In this document: piece by piece, positions 17,284-26,092 of the stretch
How the letters are laid out: every line of letters begins with the position of its first letter
Position numbering within the stretch: the first letter of the stretch is position 1
DNA from: Chthonobacter rhizosphaerae
Lineage (GTDB): Bacteria; Pseudomonadota; Alphaproteobacteria; Rhizobiales; Pleomorphomonadaceae
Length of the DNA stretch: 64,000 nt
Direction of reading: 5' to 3'
NCBI RefSeq assembly: GCF_013839525.1
Contig: NZ_JACDIS010000005.1
Location: forward strand, 62,001 to 126,000
Translations under genes and position numbers: made by a program
Notes under the pieces: model-generated
Told to the model about the DNA's origin: nothing
Database searches by the model: none
Seen by the model: the letters and a program-made list of their open reading frames with translations, nothing else

Positions 17284-18284
17284 GGGCGGCCTCCCTTCGG
17301 TCCGAAGAAGCCCTTGAGCCGGGTCGCCGCCGGCGACTGGACCACCAGGATCAGCACGATGGCCGTCGCCTTGACGATGAGGTTCATCTCCGGCGGATAG
17401 CCGGAGAGGAGGATGCCGGTGTTCATGGCCTGGATCACGAAGGCGCCGACCAGCGACAGGAGGATGGAGAAGCGCCCGCCGAAGAGCGACGTGCCGCCGA
17501 TGACCACCGCCAGGATGGCGTCGAGCTCCAGCCAGAGGCCGGCGTTGTTGGCGTCGGCGCCCCGGATGTCGGAGGCCGCGATGAGGCCGGCGAGCGCCGC
17601 GCAAAGGCCGGAGACGCCGTAGGCGGCGAGAAGGACGCTGCGGCTGTCCACACCCGCGTAGGTGGAGGCGGTCCGGTTCACGCCGATGGACTCTATGAGG
17701 AGGCCGAGCGCGGTGAACCGGACGAGCGCCGCCACGGCGCCGGCGAGCGCGAGGGCGATGACGACCGGCATGGGCAGGCCGAGAAGCGCGCTGCCGGCGA
17801 CGGCGATCAGGCCCTCGTGGGTGAAGGTGACGATCTGGCCCTCGGTGACGAGCTGGGCGATGCCGCGCCCGGTGACCATCAGGATCAGCGTCGCGATGAT
17901 CGGCTGGATGTCGAGGATCGCCACCAGGAGGCCGTTCCAGAGGCCGCAGAGGAGGCCGACCGAGAGGGCGGCGGCGAGGATGACCGGCAGGGGCTGGCCG
18001 TCTGCCGCCAGCGTCGCCGCCACGGCGCCGGCGATCGCCATCACGGCGCCGACGGACAGGTCGACGCCCTTGGTGGCGATGACGAGTGTCATGCCGACCG
18101 CCAGGATGGCCACCGGCGCGCCCCGGTTGAGGACGTCGATGAGGCTGCCGAACAGGCGGCCATCCTGCAGGCGGAGATCGAAGAAATCCGGGAAGACGGC
18201 CCAGTTGGCGAGGAGCACCAGCACGAAGGTGAGGATCTGCGGCGTGGCGGCGGGCAGCGCGCGGAACGGGCGGGCGAGGGTCAC
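17280..18284 (-). CDS. ytfT: Galactofuranose-type ABC transporter permease YtfT
   Basis: Membrane permease of the CUT2 importer, 334 aa. The family motif ATKGVDLSVGAVMAIAGA is near residue 70, and SIGVNRTASTYAGVD forms the coupling loop. GTG start overlapping the ytfR stop (GTGA), with GGGAGG upstream. It partners YjfF to form the channel. Substrate assignment as galactofuranose rests on gene order and resemblance; related CUT2 systems carry other pentoses and hexoses. Confidence 0.88.
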   Translation of the reverse strand: MTLARPFRALPAATPQILTFVLVLLANWAVFPDFFDLRLQDGRLFGSLIDVLNRGAPVAILAVGMTLVIATKGVDLSVGAVMAIAGAVAATLAADGQPLPVILAAALSVGLLCGLWNGLLVAILDIQPIIATLILMVTGRGIAQLVTEGQIVTFTHEGLIAVAGSALLGLPMPVVIALALAGAVAALVRFTALGLLIESIGVNRTASTYAGVDSRSVLLAAYGVSGLCAALAGLIAASDIRGADANNAGLWLELDAILAVVIGGTSLFGGRFSILLSLVGAFVIQAMNTGILLSGYPPEMNLIVKATAIVLILVVQSPAATRLKGFFGPKGGRP

Positions 18285-19801
18285 GAGGCGGCCTCCCGGT
18301 GTTCCGAGGCGATCGCCCGGACGATGCCGTCCACGGTGACGCCGTCGCCCTCGATGACGCCGGTGAGGCGGCGGTCGCGCATCACGGCCACGCGGTCCGC
18401 ATAGGCGACGATCTCCTCGATCTCGGACGAGACCACGAGGAGCGCGAGGCCGTCGTCGCAGAGCCGCTCGATCAGCCGGATGATCTCCGCGTGGGCGCCG
18501 ACGTCGATACCGCGGGTGGGCTCGTCGAGGATCAGGAAGCGCGGCTCGGTGGCGAGCCAGCGGGCGAGCAGGGCCTTCTGCTGGTTGCCGCCGGAGAGGA
18601 GGCGGATCGGCTTCTCGATGTCGGAGGTCCGGATGTCGAGGAGCTTGACGAACCGGTCCGCGATGGCGCGGCTCTCCTGGCCTGACAGGGGCTTCAGCCA
18701 GCCGCGCCGGGCCTGGAGCGCGAGGACGATGTTCTCGCGGACGGAGAGGTCGCCGACGATGCCCTCGGTCTTGCGGTCCTCCGGGCAGAAGCCGAAGCCG
18801 AGGGCGGCGGCGACGCGCGGCGAGGCGATGCGGACGGGGCGACCGTCCACCACCGCCCGGCCGCTGTCGGCCTCCTTGATGCCGAAGAGGAGCTTCGCCG
18901 TCTCGGTGCGGCCGGAGCCGAGGAGGCCGGCGACGCCCACCACCTCGCCGGGGCGGATCGCGAGATCGAGCGGCTGGACCCAGGCGCGCCGGCCGTAGCC
19001 CTCGAAGCGGGCGAAGGGCTCGGCGGCGACGCGGCCGGTGCGGTGGCGCTTCAGGGTCTCGGCGCTGAGTTCGCGGCCGAGCATCATGGCGACCAGGGAG
19101 AGGCGGTCGAGATCGCCGATGGCGCGGGTGCCGACGAGCCGGCCGTTGCGCAGGACCGTGACCCGGTCGGCGAGGGCGAACACCTGGTCGAGGAAGTGGG
19201 TGACGAAGACGACGCCGATGCCGCGCCGGGCGAGGCCGCGCACCACGTCGAACAGCACGACCACCTCGCCGGCGTCCAGGCTGGCGGTCGGCTCGTCGAG
19301 GATCAGCACCCGGCCGGAGAGGTCCACCGCGCGGGCAATGGCGACGATCTGCTGCACGGCGACCGAGTGGTCGCCGAGGGTGGAGTCCGGATCGACCGAC
19401 AGGCCGTAGTCCTTCAGGAGGGCGGCGGCGGCGCGGCGGAGCGAGCGCCGGTCGGTGAAGCCGAAGCGGGTGGGCTCGCGGCCCATGAAGAGGTTTTCCG
19501 CCACGGTGAGGTTCGGCAGGAGGTTGACCTCCTGGTAGACGGTGCCGATGCCGAGCCGCTGGGCGTCGGCGGCGTCACGGGCCTCGATGGGCGCGCCGGC
19601 GAGGCGGATCTCGCCGCCGTCGCGGCCGTGGACGCCGGTGAGCACCTTGATGAGGGTGGACTTGCCGGCCCCGTTCTCGCCGAGGAGGGCGTGGACCTCG
19701 CCGGCCCGGAGCGTGAAGTCGACGCCGTCGAGGGCCTTCACGCCCGGGAAGATCTTGGTGAGGCCGCGGATGTCGAGGAGAGGATCGGAGGAGGCCTGCA
19801 T
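18281..19801 (-). CDS. ytfR: Galactofuranose-type ABC transporter ATPase YtfR
   Basis: Fused tandem ATPase of a CUT2 sugar importer, 506 aa. The first domain has Walker A LGENGAGKST, Q-loop TVYQEVNLLP and Walker B LILDEPTASLD; its signature is degenerate (SVAVQQIVAIARA). The second domain has a degenerate Walker A (LLGSGRTETAK), intact signature LLSGGNQQKALLARWL and Walker B LILDEPTRGIDVG. This asymmetry is usual for the family. Its start follows the ytfQ stop by 114 bases containing a strong hairpin. Confidence 0.93.
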   Translation of the reverse strand: MQASSDPLLDIRGLTKIFPGVKALDGVDFTLRAGEVHALLGENGAGKSTLIKVLTGVHGRDGGEIRLAGAPIEARDAADAQRLGIGTVYQEVNLLPNLTVAENLFMGREPTRFGFTDRRSLRRAAAALLKDYGLSVDPDSTLGDHSVAVQQIVAIARAVDLSGRVLILDEPTASLDAGEVVVLFDVVRGLARRGIGVVFVTHFLDQVFALADRVTVLRNGRLVGTRAIGDLDRLSLVAMMLGRELSAETLKRHRTGRVAAEPFARFEGYGRRAWVQPLDLAIRPGEVVGVAGLLGSGRTETAKLLFGIKEADSGRAVVDGRPVRIASPRVAAALGFGFCPEDRKTEGIVGDLSVRENIVLALQARRGWLKPLSGQESRAIADRFVKLLDIRTSDIEKPIRLLSGGNQQKALLARWLATEPRFLILDEPTRGIDVGAHAEIIRLIERLCDDGLALLVVSSEIEEIVAYADRVAVMRDRRLTGVIEGDGVTVDGIVRAIASEHREAAS

Positions 19802-19852
19802 CGCGAAGCTCCGCTCGGGATCGGGGGCGCGCGCGACCGGACGGGCGCGCTG

Positions 19853-19877
19853 CGGCCGCCGCGGGGAGCGGCGGCCG
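19853..19877 (-). terminator. Perfect 10-bp hairpin between ytfQ and ytfR
   Basis: Arms CGGCCGCCGC and GCGGCGGCCG with a five-base loop, about 40 bases after the ytfQ stop. No T-run follows. Likely an mRNA stabiliser or partial attenuator that favours the binding protein over YtfR, YtfT and YjfF. Confidence 0.65.
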
Positions 19878-19915
19878 GTGCTGGGGAGGAAACGGGCGAG
19901 GGGGAGGCGCCCCGC

Positions 19916-20881
19916 TCAGTAGCCGAGGTTCTTGCGGCGCTCGTACTCTTCCTTGGCGGTGTCCGGCAGGTAGAGGGCGGACTCGGTCTGGATCCACTTC
20001 GGCGGGACGGTGCCGTCCTTCTTGTACGCCATGACGGCGTCGAAGGCCGGGCCGGCCATGTTCGGCGTCAGCTCCACGGTGGCGTTCGCCTCGCCGTCGG
20101 CCATGGCCTTGAAGATGTCCGGCACGGCGTCGATGGAGACCATCAGGATGTCGGTGCCGGGCTTCAGGCCGGCTTCCTTGATGGCCTGGATGGCGCCGAT
20201 CTGCATGTCGTCGTTGTGGGCGTAGACCGCGCAGATGGTCTTGCCGCCACCCTCGGCCTTGATGAAGCTCTCCATGACTTCCTTGCCCTTGGTGCGGGTG
20301 AAGTCGCCGGTCTGGGAGCGGATGATCTTCAGGTTGGAGTGGGCGGCGATCGCCTCGTCGAAGCCCTTCTTGCGGTTGATGGCGGGCGAGGAGCCGACGG
20401 TGCCCTGGAGCTCGACGATGTTGCACTGCTTGTCGCCGACGGTCTTGGCCAGCCATTCGCCGGCGACCTTGCCCTCGTAGACGGTGTCCGAGGTGACGGC
20501 GGTCAGGTAGAGGCTCTCGTCCTTGGTGTCGATGGTGCGGTCGAGGAGGACGACCGGAATGTCGGCGTCCTTGGCTTCCTCCAGCACCGAATCCCAGCCG
20601 GTGGCGACCACCGGGGCGAGGAAGATGGCGTCCACGCCCTGGGCGATGAAGGACCGGATGGCCTTGATCTGGTTCTCCTGCTTCTGCTGGGCGTCGGCGA
20701 TCTTGAGGTCGATGCCGCGCTTCTCCGCCTCCATCTTGGAGACGGTCGTCTCGGCGGCGCGCCAGCCGGACTCCGAGCCGATCTGGGAGAAGCCGACGGT
20801 GAGCTCGGCCGCGGACGCGAGGGTGGCGGCGAAGAGGCCGGCCGCGAGCGCGACGCCTGCGAAGAGGGATGATCTGGTCAT
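19916..20881 (-). CDS. ytfQ: Galactofuranose-type ABC transporter binding protein YtfQ
   Basis: Periplasmic type I sugar-binding protein, 321 aa, with a signal peptide ending ATLASAA. The mature N terminus TVGFSQIGSESGWR and the tail YEERKN-like YERRKNLGY closely match YtfQ. Ligand-side segments include LLDRTIDTKDESLY and AVYAHNDDMQIGA. The ATG at 20881 has GGAGG six bases upstream. It is first in the operon, which has no adjacent regulator gene. Confidence 0.92.
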   Translation of the reverse strand: MTRSSLFAGVALAAGLFAATLASAAELTVGFSQIGSESGWRAAETTVSKMEAEKRGIDLKIADAQQKQENQIKAIRSFIAQGVDAIFLAPVVATGWDSVLEEAKDADIPVVLLDRTIDTKDESLYLTAVTSDTVYEGKVAGEWLAKTVGDKQCNIVELQGTVGSSPAINRKKGFDEAIAAHSNLKIIRSQTGDFTRTKGKEVMESFIKAEGGGKTICAVYAHNDDMQIGAIQAIKEAGLKPGTDILMVSIDAVPDIFKAMADGEANATVELTPNMAGPAFDAVMAYKKDGTVPPKWIQTESALYLPDTAKEEYERRKNLGY

Positions 20882-21246
20882 GGGTGTCCTCCCGATCGAC
20901 CGGCCATGGGGCATCGTTCGCGGACGGACGTCCGCGGCGCGACAGGCCGGTGCGTGTTGTGGTTGCCGGTCCGCCATTGGCAGGGCCGACGAGCGTTTCC
21001 CGATGTGCGACCGGATCTGGCGGAGCCGTCCGGTTCTTGTTTATGTGTGGAGAATAGGCGGACGAAGATATAACCGTCTAATGACGAATCTGCCTCAAGG
21101 CATGTCAATTACGGAATAATGGGCCGTCCCCAGGCGCCTCGGACCGACGGGCGTCGGCGCGCTGCGGACCAGTCTCGGCCGCCTCCAGACGGGGGGCGTG
21201 CAACGGCAGGTCGCGGGCAGCGGAGGGCGTGTTCGGCCGCCGGTCG
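20882..21246 (-). promoter_or_regulatory. ytfQ promoter region with 12-bp palindrome
   Basis: No gene. The minus strand has a relatively AT-rich stretch with TTGACA and GTTATA-like elements near 21107-21065. The palindrome TGCCTCAAGGCA (21091-21102) overlaps the candidate -35 region, a plausible operator for a LacI-type or other sugar regulator encoded elsewhere. Confidence 0.45.
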
Positions 21247-21552
21247 TCACAGGCGGCGGACCGACTGGGCACGGATCACGATGGCGTCCTGGCGAAAGAG
21301 GCGTTCCAGGTTCCGGCGCCGTTCGCGCCACCAGGCCTCGTCGAGATCCTCACACATGACCTCGAAGATGACGATCTCGTCCCGGTCGACGCTGTCGCCA
21401 CCGTCCCAGAAGCCCTCGGCCGGGCTGCGGGCGAACACGGTCACACCGCCGAAGCGGTCGACCAGCTCCTGCCTGAGGGCGGTGAAGTGCGACCGGGGAA
21501 AGGGATTGCCCTCGTTGTCGGCGGTCGGCAGGAGGATTTCGACGAGATGCAT
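21247..21552 (-). CDS. Conserved hypothetical protein, 101 aa
   Basis: Small soluble protein starting MHLVEILLPTADNEGNPF with a compact acidic/aromatic body (DEIVIFEVMCEDLDEAWW) and a basic C terminus. The mix of charged and hydrophobic residues and normal codon use support a real gene. I recall similar stand-alone proteins in rhizobia and relatives but know no function. It lies 105 bases after the GGDEF-EAL gene on the same strand and could be cotranscribed. Confidence 0.75.
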   Translation of the reverse strand: MHLVEILLPTADNEGNPFPRSHFTALRQELVDRFGGVTVFARSPAEGFWDGGDSVDRDEIVIFEVMCEDLDEAWWRERRRNLERLFRQDAIVIRAQSVRRL

Positions 21553-21657
21553 GGGGTGTTCCGGTTCGGCGAGCGCGGGAAGGCGCCGCTCGCCGGCCGG
21601 CGCAGCGTCGCCACTGGGGGAACGCGTCCGATCGGCTGGGCGATCCCGGACTCGGGA

Positions 21658-23757
21658 TCAGGCGCCGAGTGGCGCGCGGATGGCCCTCGCCGCGCCATCC
21701 GCTGCCAGGAGGCCAAGGACGTCGGACTGCGGACGCGGCCGACTGAAGTGGTAGCCCTGACCCTCGTGGCAGCCGCTTTCGCTCAGAATGGCGGCGGCGG
21801 ACGGGTCCTCGATGCCCTCGGCGGTGACCTTCATGCCGAGACTGGAGCCGAGGTGGATGATGGCGCGCACGATCGCGACCGCCTCCTTATCCAGCGCGAG
21901 GTCCCGGATGAAGGACTGGTCGATCTTGATCTTGTCGAACGGAAAGCTGCGCAGATAGCTGAGGCTGGAGTAGCCCGTGCCGAAGTCGTCCATGGCGATC
22001 CGCACGCCGAGGGCCCGGAGCGCATGGAGGGTGGAGAGCACCTGCTCGGTGCGCTCCAGGAGAAGGGCTTCGGTGATTTCCAGCTCCAGGCGGGCGGGGT
22101 GGAGTCCCGTCTCGGCAAGAATCCGGTCGACGGTGGCGAACAGCGTGCCGGAGCGGAACTGGAGCGGCGACAGGTTCACGGCCACGCGGATGTGACCCGG
22201 CCAGGCGACGGCGTCGCGGCACGCTTGTCGGAGGACGTGCTCGCCGACACGGCCGATCAGGTTGGTCTCCTCGGCGAGCGGGATGAAGTCCGACGGCGGA
22301 ATAGCGCCGCGCTCCGGGTGGTGCCAGCGGACGAGGGCCTCCAAGCTCGTCACCGTGCCGGAGGCGAGATCGACGAGCGGCTGGTAGTGGACCGTGAGAT
22401 CGCCAGTCTCGAGGGCGGCGCGGAGCTCCAGCTCGAGCGCCCGGCGTCGGCGAAGCGTGTCGTCCATCTCCGCCTCGAAGAAGCGGTAGGTGCCCCGTCC
22501 CTCCGCCTTGGCGCGGTAGAGCGCCAGGTCGGCGTTGCGCAGCAGGAGATCCGGCTCGGCTCCGTCGGCCGGACCGATGGCGATCCCGACGCTCGCCTGC
22601 GGACATACGTCGGAGCCATCCAGAAAGAGGGGCTCGTGCAGCCTGTCGAGGAGGGCGTCGATGGTGGCCCTGAGGGCGCGCAGGTGATCGAACCGGGTGA
22701 CGATGACGAACTCGTCGCCGCCAAGCCGGGCGGCGAAGTCGCCCGGTCCGAGGGCGGACACGAGGCGGCGGGCGACCTCCTGGAGGAGATGATCGCCCGC
22801 ATGGTGGCCGAGGGTGTCGTTGACGGCCTTGAAATGGTCGAGGTCCACGAGAAGGACGGCCGTGGGCTCGCACTGGTCCCGGCCGAGCCGTTCGCGCAGG
22901 CGCAGGTGCAGGTAGGCGCGGTTTGCGAGCCCCGTGAGCGGGTCGTGGTGGGCGAGGTAGGCGGCCTCCGCCTTGGCGCGGTTGCGCTCGGTCACGTCGA
23001 ACAGGGCGACCAGGATCGCATCCTCGCCCTCGAAGACGTGGGGCCGGGCGTAGACCTGCATCTCCAGGACGGTGCCGGCCCTGTCGCGGAACCGGTGCTC
23101 GACCACGGCGCCGTCCGGCGCGATGAGTTCGGTATCGGCGTCGTCCGCCGACAGGTCGGCGAGCGAGACGCCGATCAGGTGACCGGCCGGATCGCCGAAG
23201 ACGTCGATCGCCATCCGGTTCGCGGCGAGCACCGCGTCGGTTTCGCTCTTCAGGACGACCATGGGCACGGGGTTGTCGTCGAAGAGGATCCGGAACGACG
23301 TTTCCCGCTTCTTGCGCTCGGTGATGTCGACGCGGATGCCGACGTAGCCGCCGTCGCGGGTCTGCCGTTCGTCGATCAGGATCCAGCGGCCGTCGGCGAG
23401 CTGTTGCTCGGTCTGGCCGGCCGGGTTCCGGATCGCCGCCATGCGACCGGCCAGCCATTCCCCCTCCCGGCCGATCGCCTCCGGATAGTGGCCGCGCGCC
23501 ACGCCGGCGCGCAGCGTGTCCTCCAGCCGCCGACCCACGGCGAAGAGGTCCGCGCTGCCCTTGTAGATCTCCGCGTACCGCGGGTTCCAGTGAACATACC
23601 GGCCGTCGCGGTCGAGGAGGACGATGCCTTGCGGCAGGCAGTCGAGGGCCGCGCGCAGGGCCGAACGTCGCGCGAGCCACGATCGCGTCCGGGAGGTCGC
23701 CATCTTCAGTCGCTCGCGGAAACCTGGTGTCAGGGATAAGTCGAATGAGTTCGGCAT
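21658..23757 (-). CDS. PAS-PAS-GGDEF-EAL cyclic-di-GMP protein
   Basis: 699-aa cyclic-di-GMP turnover protein. Order: N-terminal coiled region, PAS-like sensor (about 30-150, with CLPQGIVLLDRDGRYVHWN), second PAS (150-265), GGDEF domain with intact GGDEF at about 346-350, and EAL domain with EAL at about 473-475, DDFGTGYSSL and KIDQSFIRDL. Both catalytic motifs look intact. The product-inhibition RxxD site before GGDEF appears lost (GPGD in its place). No transmembrane segment is visible, so sensing is cytoplasmic. ATG at 23757 has AGGA eight bases upstream; an ATG 13 codons earlier lacks a site. Confidence 0.93.
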   Translation of the reverse strand: MPNSFDLSLTPGFRERLKMATSRTRSWLARRSALRAALDCLPQGIVLLDRDGRYVHWNPRYAEIYKGSADLFAVGRRLEDTLRAGVARGHYPEAIGREGEWLAGRMAAIRNPAGQTEQQLADGRWILIDERQTRDGGYVGIRVDITERKKRETSFRILFDDNPVPMVVLKSETDAVLAANRMAIDVFGDPAGHLIGVSLADLSADDADTELIAPDGAVVEHRFRDRAGTVLEMQVYARPHVFEGEDAILVALFDVTERNRAKAEAAYLAHHDPLTGLANRAYLHLRLRERLGRDQCEPTAVLLVDLDHFKAVNDTLGHHAGDHLLQEVARRLVSALGPGDFAARLGGDEFVIVTRFDHLRALRATIDALLDRLHEPLFLDGSDVCPQASVGIAIGPADGAEPDLLLRNADLALYRAKAEGRGTYRFFEAEMDDTLRRRRALELELRAALETGDLTVHYQPLVDLASGTVTSLEALVRWHHPERGAIPPSDFIPLAEETNLIGRVGEHVLRQACRDAVAWPGHIRVAVNLSPLQFRSGTLFATVDRILAETGLHPARLELEITEALLLERTEQVLSTLHALRALGVRIAMDDFGTGYSSLSYLRSFPFDKIKIDQSFIRDLALDKEAVAIVRAIIHLGSSLGMKVTAEGIEDPSAAAILSESGCHEGQGYHFSRPRPQSDVLGLLAADGAARAIRAPLGA

Positions 23758-24159
23758 CGCTGTCTTCCTGTTTAGACAGAGTATTCCGCACTCCACTGAA
23801 TCTTTTCTTTATTTTTCAGACAAGCTGTGCCTGTTCATTAGGCTCGCAATGATTAAACGATATTCAATCCTGCGATATACGGTATAATTTCGGAATGTTG
23901 CTGTGTCGTTTCTGAATATGCAGTTGAAAGCACCGGTCGACCTGCCGTCCGACGGAGCAAACCCACGGTCGCCCAGATCCAGGCGCGGATCGAGGAGACC
24001 ACCTCCGGCGAGCTCGGCGAGAAGCTGCATCGTGCGAGCACAGAGGCGCGGCCCGGTCACCGGTCCGGGAGTCCAAATATAGAATAAAAAATTTTTTATT
24101 CTGGACACGCGTCGGGCAGCTGTTAAGGTCGCGGCGCTTCGGGAGGAGGCACCACGCCC
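23758..24159. promoter_or_regulatory. Divergent AT-rich control region for the EAL gene and gntR
   Basis: 402 bases without a complete gene. The part near 23790-23925 is strikingly AT-rich for this genome, with a TATAAT at 23883-23888 on the plus strand. A short open frame (about 23905-24086, encoding an EETTSGELGEKLH-like stretch) has no start codon and may be a gene remnant. The 22-bp palindrome at 24081-24102 is listed separately. Confidence 0.5.
24081..24102. promoter_or_regulatory. Perfect 22-bp AT-rich palindrome, candidate GntR operator
   Basis: Half-site AGAATAAAAAA followed by its exact complement with no spacer, ending 57 bases before the gntR start. In a 70 percent GC region a run of 20 A/T bases in 22 is exceptional. 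Most likely an autoregulatory operator of the adjacent GntR-family protein. Confidence 0.6.
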
Positions 24160-24843
24160 ATGATGGCGATCGTTCGGCCGACGCTTGCCCGGCAGGCGTA
24201 CGAGGAAATCCAGAAGAAGATCCTGACCGGGGAACTGCCGGCCGGGAAGCGCATCTTCGCCGACGAGCTGGCGAGCGAGCTCTCGATCAGCCCGACCCCG
24301 GTGAAGGAGGCGCTCGCGCTCCTGGAGCGCGACGGACTGGTGGAGGGTACGGAGCGGCGCGCGTCCGTGGTGCGGCGCTTCACGCCCGCCGACATCCGCG
24401 AGATCTACGAGGCGCGCGTGCTCCTGGAGCTCAACGCGGTGCGCGCCGGGATCGCGGCGGGCCGCCTGGACGACGCCTTCCTTCACCGGATGGAGGCGAT
24501 CTACGCCGCCCATGTGGGGTTGCTCGACCGGGCCGCCGGGGCCGCGCCGGTGCTGGCCGAGGTGATCGGCCTCGACCGGGACTTCCACGAGACGATCATG
24601 ACGCTCGGCGGCAACGGCCTCCTGTCGTCGTGGCACCAGACGATCCTCTGGCAGACCCAGAGCATCCGGACCTATTCGCCGGAGACCTACGACTTCGAGC
24701 GGTCGCGCGCGGAGCACGAAGCGATCCTCGGCGCGATGCGCGGGCGCGATCCTGCCCGCATCGTGGCGGCCCTGACCGATCACCTGGAGAAGAGCCGCGA
24801 CCACCTCCTCATCCACGCGCCGGGCGCCGCGCCTTCGCGCTGA
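24160..24843 (+). CDS. GntR family regulator (FadR subfamily)
   Basis: 227-aa transcription factor: winged helix-turn-helix in the first 70 residues (AYEEIQKKILTGELPAGKRI, then LSISPTPVKEALALLERDG) and an all-helical FCD effector domain with the metal-site pattern DRDFHETIM and SRAEHEAILGAM. FCD regulators commonly respond to sugar acids and carboxylates. ATG 24160 or 24163 follows GGGAGGAGG. It precedes a dehydrogenase and a TRAP importer on the same strand and probably controls them. Confidence 0.92.
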   Translation: MMAIVRPTLARQAYEEIQKKILTGELPAGKRIFADELASELSISPTPVKEALALLERDGLVEGTERRASVVRRFTPADIREIYEARVLLELNAVRAGIAAGRLDDAFLHRMEAIYAAHVGLLDRAAGAAPVLAEVIGLDRDFHETIMTLGGNGLLSSWHQTILWQTQSIRTYSPETYDFERSRAEHEAILGAMRGRDPARIVAALTDHLEKSRDHLLIHAPGAAPSR

Positions 24844-24891
24844 CGCGCACCGGGCGGGCACTCGACCGAGCAAGACCGAGACGGAATTCCG

Positions 24892-25911
24892 ATGAAAGCC
24901 CTGGTGATCCAAGACATCAACGCCACCCGCCTCGTGGAGGTGCCGGACGTGCAGCCCGCCGCCGGGGAGGTGCTGATCGGCGTGCGCCACGTGGGGCTCT
25001 GCGGCAGCGACCTCAACACGTTCAAGGGCCTCAACCCGCTCGTCCAGCTGCCGCGCATCCCGGGGCACGAGATCGGCGGCGAGATCCTGGCTCTCGGGGC
25101 CGGCGTGCCGGAGGGCTTGCGCGTCGGCCAGCGCGCCACGGTGATGCCCTACACCAACTGCGGCCGGTGCTCGTCGTGCCGCAAGGGCCGGCTGAACGCC
25201 TGCCGGTACAACAAGACCCTCGGCGTCCAGCAGGACGGCGGCCTGAAGGACTGCATCGCGGTGCCCCACGAGAAGGTGATCGTGGTGGAGACCCTGGCGC
25301 CCCGGCACCTGGCGCTGATCGAGCCCCTGTCGGTGGGCTTCCACGCCGTGGAGCGCGGCCGGGTGGCGGCGGGCGACAAGGTGCTGGTGCTCGGCTGCGG
25401 GATGATCGGCGTCGGCGCGCTCCTCGGCGCGCTCGCCAAGGGGGCCGAGGTGACCGTGCTCGACGTGTCGGCGGAGAAGCTGGCGCTGGCGAAGGATCTC
25501 GGCGCCGCCCACGGCATCGACCCGACCCGCGAGGACGCGGCGGAGCGGGTGAAGGCGTTGACCGGCGACGACGGCTACGACGTGGTGATCGAGGCGGTCG
25601 GCGTGCCTCAGACCTTCACCCAGGCGGTGGACTTCGCCTGCTTCGCCGGCCGGGTCGTCTACATCGGCTACTGCAAGCAGCCGGTCAGCTACCAGACCCA
25701 GCTGTTCAACCTGAAGGAACTCGACATCCATGGGTCGCGGAACGCGACCCTGGCCGATTTCCAGGCGGTGATCCGCTGCCTGGAAGGGATGGGGGACCGG
25801 GCGGACGCCCTGATCACCCGCATGATCCCGTTCGACGAGGCCGACACGGCGCTGCCCTTCTGGGACGCGAACCGGGCGACCTCCCTCAAGATCATGATCG
25901 AGAGGACCTGA
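24892..25911 (+). CDS. Zinc-dependent dehydrogenase, L-galactonate/L-gulonate type
   Basis: Medium-chain zinc alcohol dehydrogenase, 339 aa. Catalytic-zinc residues lie in [11 protein letters not shown] and GHEIGGE; the structural-zinc cysteines are in [16 protein letters not shown]. The NAD site is [40 protein letters not shown] and the C-terminal [13 protein letters not shown] resemble LgoD/RspB-type sugar-acid dehydrogenases. It probably oxidises a sugar acid brought in by the TRAP system downstream and follows gntR by 48 bases. Exact substrate uncertain. Confidence 0.85.
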   Translation: MKALVIQDINATRLVEVPDVQPAAGEVLIGVRHVGLCGSDLNTFKGLNPLVQLPRIPGHEIGGEILALGAGVPEGLRVGQRATVMPYTNCGRCSSCRKGRLNACRYNKTLGVQQDGGLKDCIAVPHEKVIVVETLAPRHLALIEPLSVGFHAVERGRVAAGDKVLVLGCGMIGVGALLGALAKGAEVTVLDVSAEKLALAKDLGAAHGIDPTREDAAERVKALTGDDGYDVVIEAVGVPQTFTQAVDFACFAGRVVYIGYCKQPVSYQTQLFNLKELDIHGSRNATLADFQAVIRCLEGMGDRADALITRMIPFDEADTALPFWDANRATSLKIMIERT

Positions 25912-25917
25912 CGCGGC

Positions 25918-25940
25918 CGCCCCGCCCGGCGGGCGGGGCG
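25918..25940 (+). terminator. GC hairpin after the dehydrogenase gene
   Basis: Arms CGCCCCGCC and GGCGGGGCG around a five-base loop, starting seven bases after the stop. No T-run. Could separate the gntR-dehydrogenase transcript from the TRAP genes, or stabilise its end. Confidence 0.45.
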
Positions 25941-26092
25941 CGCGACCGTTGGCGTCCCGGGTTCGCCCGGGAGCGCCGGCCCACGACGACGGCCCCGCCG
26001 GGGCGTCCCAGCCGAACACCGCCCGTCGGAGGATGGCCGGCGCCCTGGCGCCGACCTGAGGGGCGTCTGTCGACCATTTGGAGGAATGCAGG

